Below are positions 62,965-64,000 of a stretch of 64,000 bases of DNA, in pieces. A program made the position numbers and the translations under genes. Position 1 is the stretch's first letter, and each line of letters opens with the position of its first letter. The notes under the pieces were generated by a model, which searched no databases, was not told the origin of the DNA, and saw nothing but the letters and a program-made list of their open reading frames with translations. The stretch is from CAVVVS01 sp963751355 (GTDB taxonomy: Bacteria; Bacteroidota; Ignavibacteria; Ignavibacteriales; Ignavibacteriaceae): NCBI GenBank assembly GCA_963751355.1, contig CAVVVS010000009.1:1-64000 (forward strand). The letters run 5' to 3'.

Positions 62965-64000
62965 ATGAAAAAAAATATTAAAATAATAATTCTGTTTTTT
63001 CTAATTATCTGTGCTGGCTTTGGTGAAGCTATGGCTCAGGTAGAAGCATCCTCTTTTATATTGAATAGAGGAAAACTTTGGGAGACTTTTAGCCTTGGGA
63101 AATCGGGACCTTCGTTTAGTAATTGGACGCCTCGGGGAATAGGACTAGTCTGGCCAGGTTTCGATGCCAGTCAAATAAGTGAAAATATCGGAGGTGCCCC
63201 TTCTTATCTAGTATCCGGTGGATTATTTGTCGGCGCCAAGTGGAGACCGGACAGCATTTTATCCGTAGAGGATTGGTCAATGTATGCAGGTTCAATTGCA
63301 GAAGGTGCCGCGGCAAAATATATAGTTACAACAAATAAAAAAGTATATCCCAACGGAAGTAATTACTGGCTGCAGACTAATCCGGATGCCGGCGAGCAAG
63401 TGTTAAAAACCGTGTGGGAATATAATGTAAATTATGATGATGAATATCAAATAAAGCGAATGCTGCCGGTAAGAGTAACAAGAACGGTTCATCAGTGGAG
63501 CGGGTCAAAGGAGGATGAAAATTACATTATAATCGATTATGTAATTAAAAATATATCGAGTGAAATTAGAGCGAAAGTACCAAGCGGCAGGTTTGTTGCA
63601 GATACACTTTACGATTTTTATGCACTTATTAATTATGGATTAGAATGTAATTCACGTTCCTGGCAGGTTCTGTTCCCCTCATTAACACCCGGAGCAAGAA
63701 ATACCTGGTTTAATTACAGTTCATTAAGAAGATTAGTTTACGGTAGAGCCGCCGATTATCCGGCTACTCCGGGCATCAATGAAGATATGGGATATGCAGC
63801 ATCGATGGGACCTTTTGTTAACGGTCAGCCAACGGGAGAATACCTTGCTCCGGGTTATGCCGGATTTGAACTTTTATATTCGTCACCCGATAGTACCGGG
63901 TTTGCTGATCGAGTTAATCAGCAAGGGTGGTCGGCAGCCAGCAATTCTATCGATTTAAGCGGTCCTTTTACTAACCTCGGTTCACTCGAAGCACAATACG
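62965..64000 (+). CDS. secreted protein of unknown function, cut by the window end
   Basis: The frame opens at ATG 62965 and has no stop before the window ends, giving at least 345 residues. A signal peptide (IIILFFLIICAGFGEAMAQ) precedes sequence like RGKLWETFSLGKSGPSFSNW, SYLVSGGLFVGAKW, MLPVRVTRTVHQWSG and IIDYVIKNIS. It resembles large secreted Ignavibacteria/Bacteroidota proteins often encoded next to TonB receptors and ending in T9SS sorting domains, but the C-terminus is not visible so export type is unknown. No catalytic motif is recognised. It lies 32 bases after the receptor gene and is probably cotranscribed with it. Confidence 0.85.
   Translation, partial: MKKNIKIIILFFLIICAGFGEAMAQVEASSFILNRGKLWETFSLGKSGPSFSNWTPRGIGLVWPGFDASQISENIGGAPSYLVSGGLFVGAKWRPDSILSVEDWSMYAGSIAEGAAAKYIVTTNKKVYPNGSNYWLQTNPDAGEQVLKTVWEYNVNYDDEYQIKRMLPVRVTRTVHQWSGSKEDENYIIIDYVIKNISSEIRAKVPSGRFVADTLYDFYALINYGLECNSRSWQVLFPSLTPGARNTWFNYSSLRRLVYGRAADYPATPGINEDMGYAASMGPFVNGQPTGEYLAPGYAGFELLYSSPDSTGFADRVNQQGWSAASNSIDLSGPFTNLGSLEAQY

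Noticed and set aside
1..64000. CRISPR arrays or rRNA genes
   Set aside because: I saw no regularly spaced repeats beyond the three at 28.2 kb, which are too few and unevenly spaced, and no rRNA-like sequence.

Overview
The window looks like a chromosome segment from a free-living, AT-rich member of the Bacteroidota/Ignavibacteriota assemblage, most likely class Ignavibacteria. The basis is: secreted proteins with a type IX secretion (T9SS) C-terminal sorting domain carrying an N-Y-P-N-P-F-N-P-S-T motif (around 46.1 kb and 59.6 kb); TonB-dependent receptors with an N-terminal carboxypeptidase-regulatory-like domain (19.2 and 59.9 kb); a Nudix-type sugar regulator beside xylose genes; and a propeller-type sensor kinase. 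This is inferred from families and motifs; no 16S gene or other phylogenetic marker is in the window.

Layout. 0-2 kb: end of a defence island, with an AbiEi/AbiEii toxin-antitoxin pair translationally coupled to a broken DUF1156 gene and a restriction/helicase remnant. 2.2-6.9 kb: xylose operon (xylB-xylA-mutarotase) divergent from a NrtR-like regulator, with a perfect palindrome between them. 7.4-8.1 kb: an outer-membrane barrel protein. 8.6-16.3 kb: a six-gene set for hydroxyproline use: glycyl-radical trans-4-hydroxyproline dehydratase and activase, trans-3-hydroxyproline dehydratase, a proline/hydroxyproline dehydrogenase, a 4-hydroxy-2-oxoglutarate-aldolase-like DapA homologue and a glyoxylate aminotransferase. 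16.7-27.5 kb: housekeeping and signalling genes (rsmE, RlpA-like lipoprotein, a 54-residue membrane protein, TonB receptor, CHASE3/PAS histidine kinase, receiver protein, RNase HIII, phosphofructokinase), followed by tRNA-Asp.

27.7-37.5 kb is gene-poor and scarred: short repeats, a recombinase remnant, a three-Cys-motif partner gene (tcmP) split by a complete IS3-family element with a 3-bp target duplication, a kinase remnant, a cereblon-like CULT-domain protein, a frameshifted phosphodiester glycosidase gene and a possible tRNA fragment. 37.5-45.1 kb: an RRM protein, then a sugar ABC importer (two permeases, binding protein; no ATPase) beside a two-component pair whose kinase has 14 propeller repeats.

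45.3-64 kb: an SGNH hydrolase and, on the minus strand, a run of eight closely spaced genes (transporter, hydantoinase/oxoprolinase, degenerate FAD protein, NanE, FAD oxidoreductase, phosphohexomutase, GH94 phosphorylase, secreted NAGPA/golvesin-domain protein). The run is consistent with uptake and phosphorolysis of an amino-sugar or glucosyl disaccharide. Divergent from it are a T9SS cargo protein, a large TonB receptor and a secreted protein that runs off the end. Together the genes suggest a polymer-degrading heterotroph using xylose, collagen-type imino acids and oligosaccharides. Functions beyond family level are inference.
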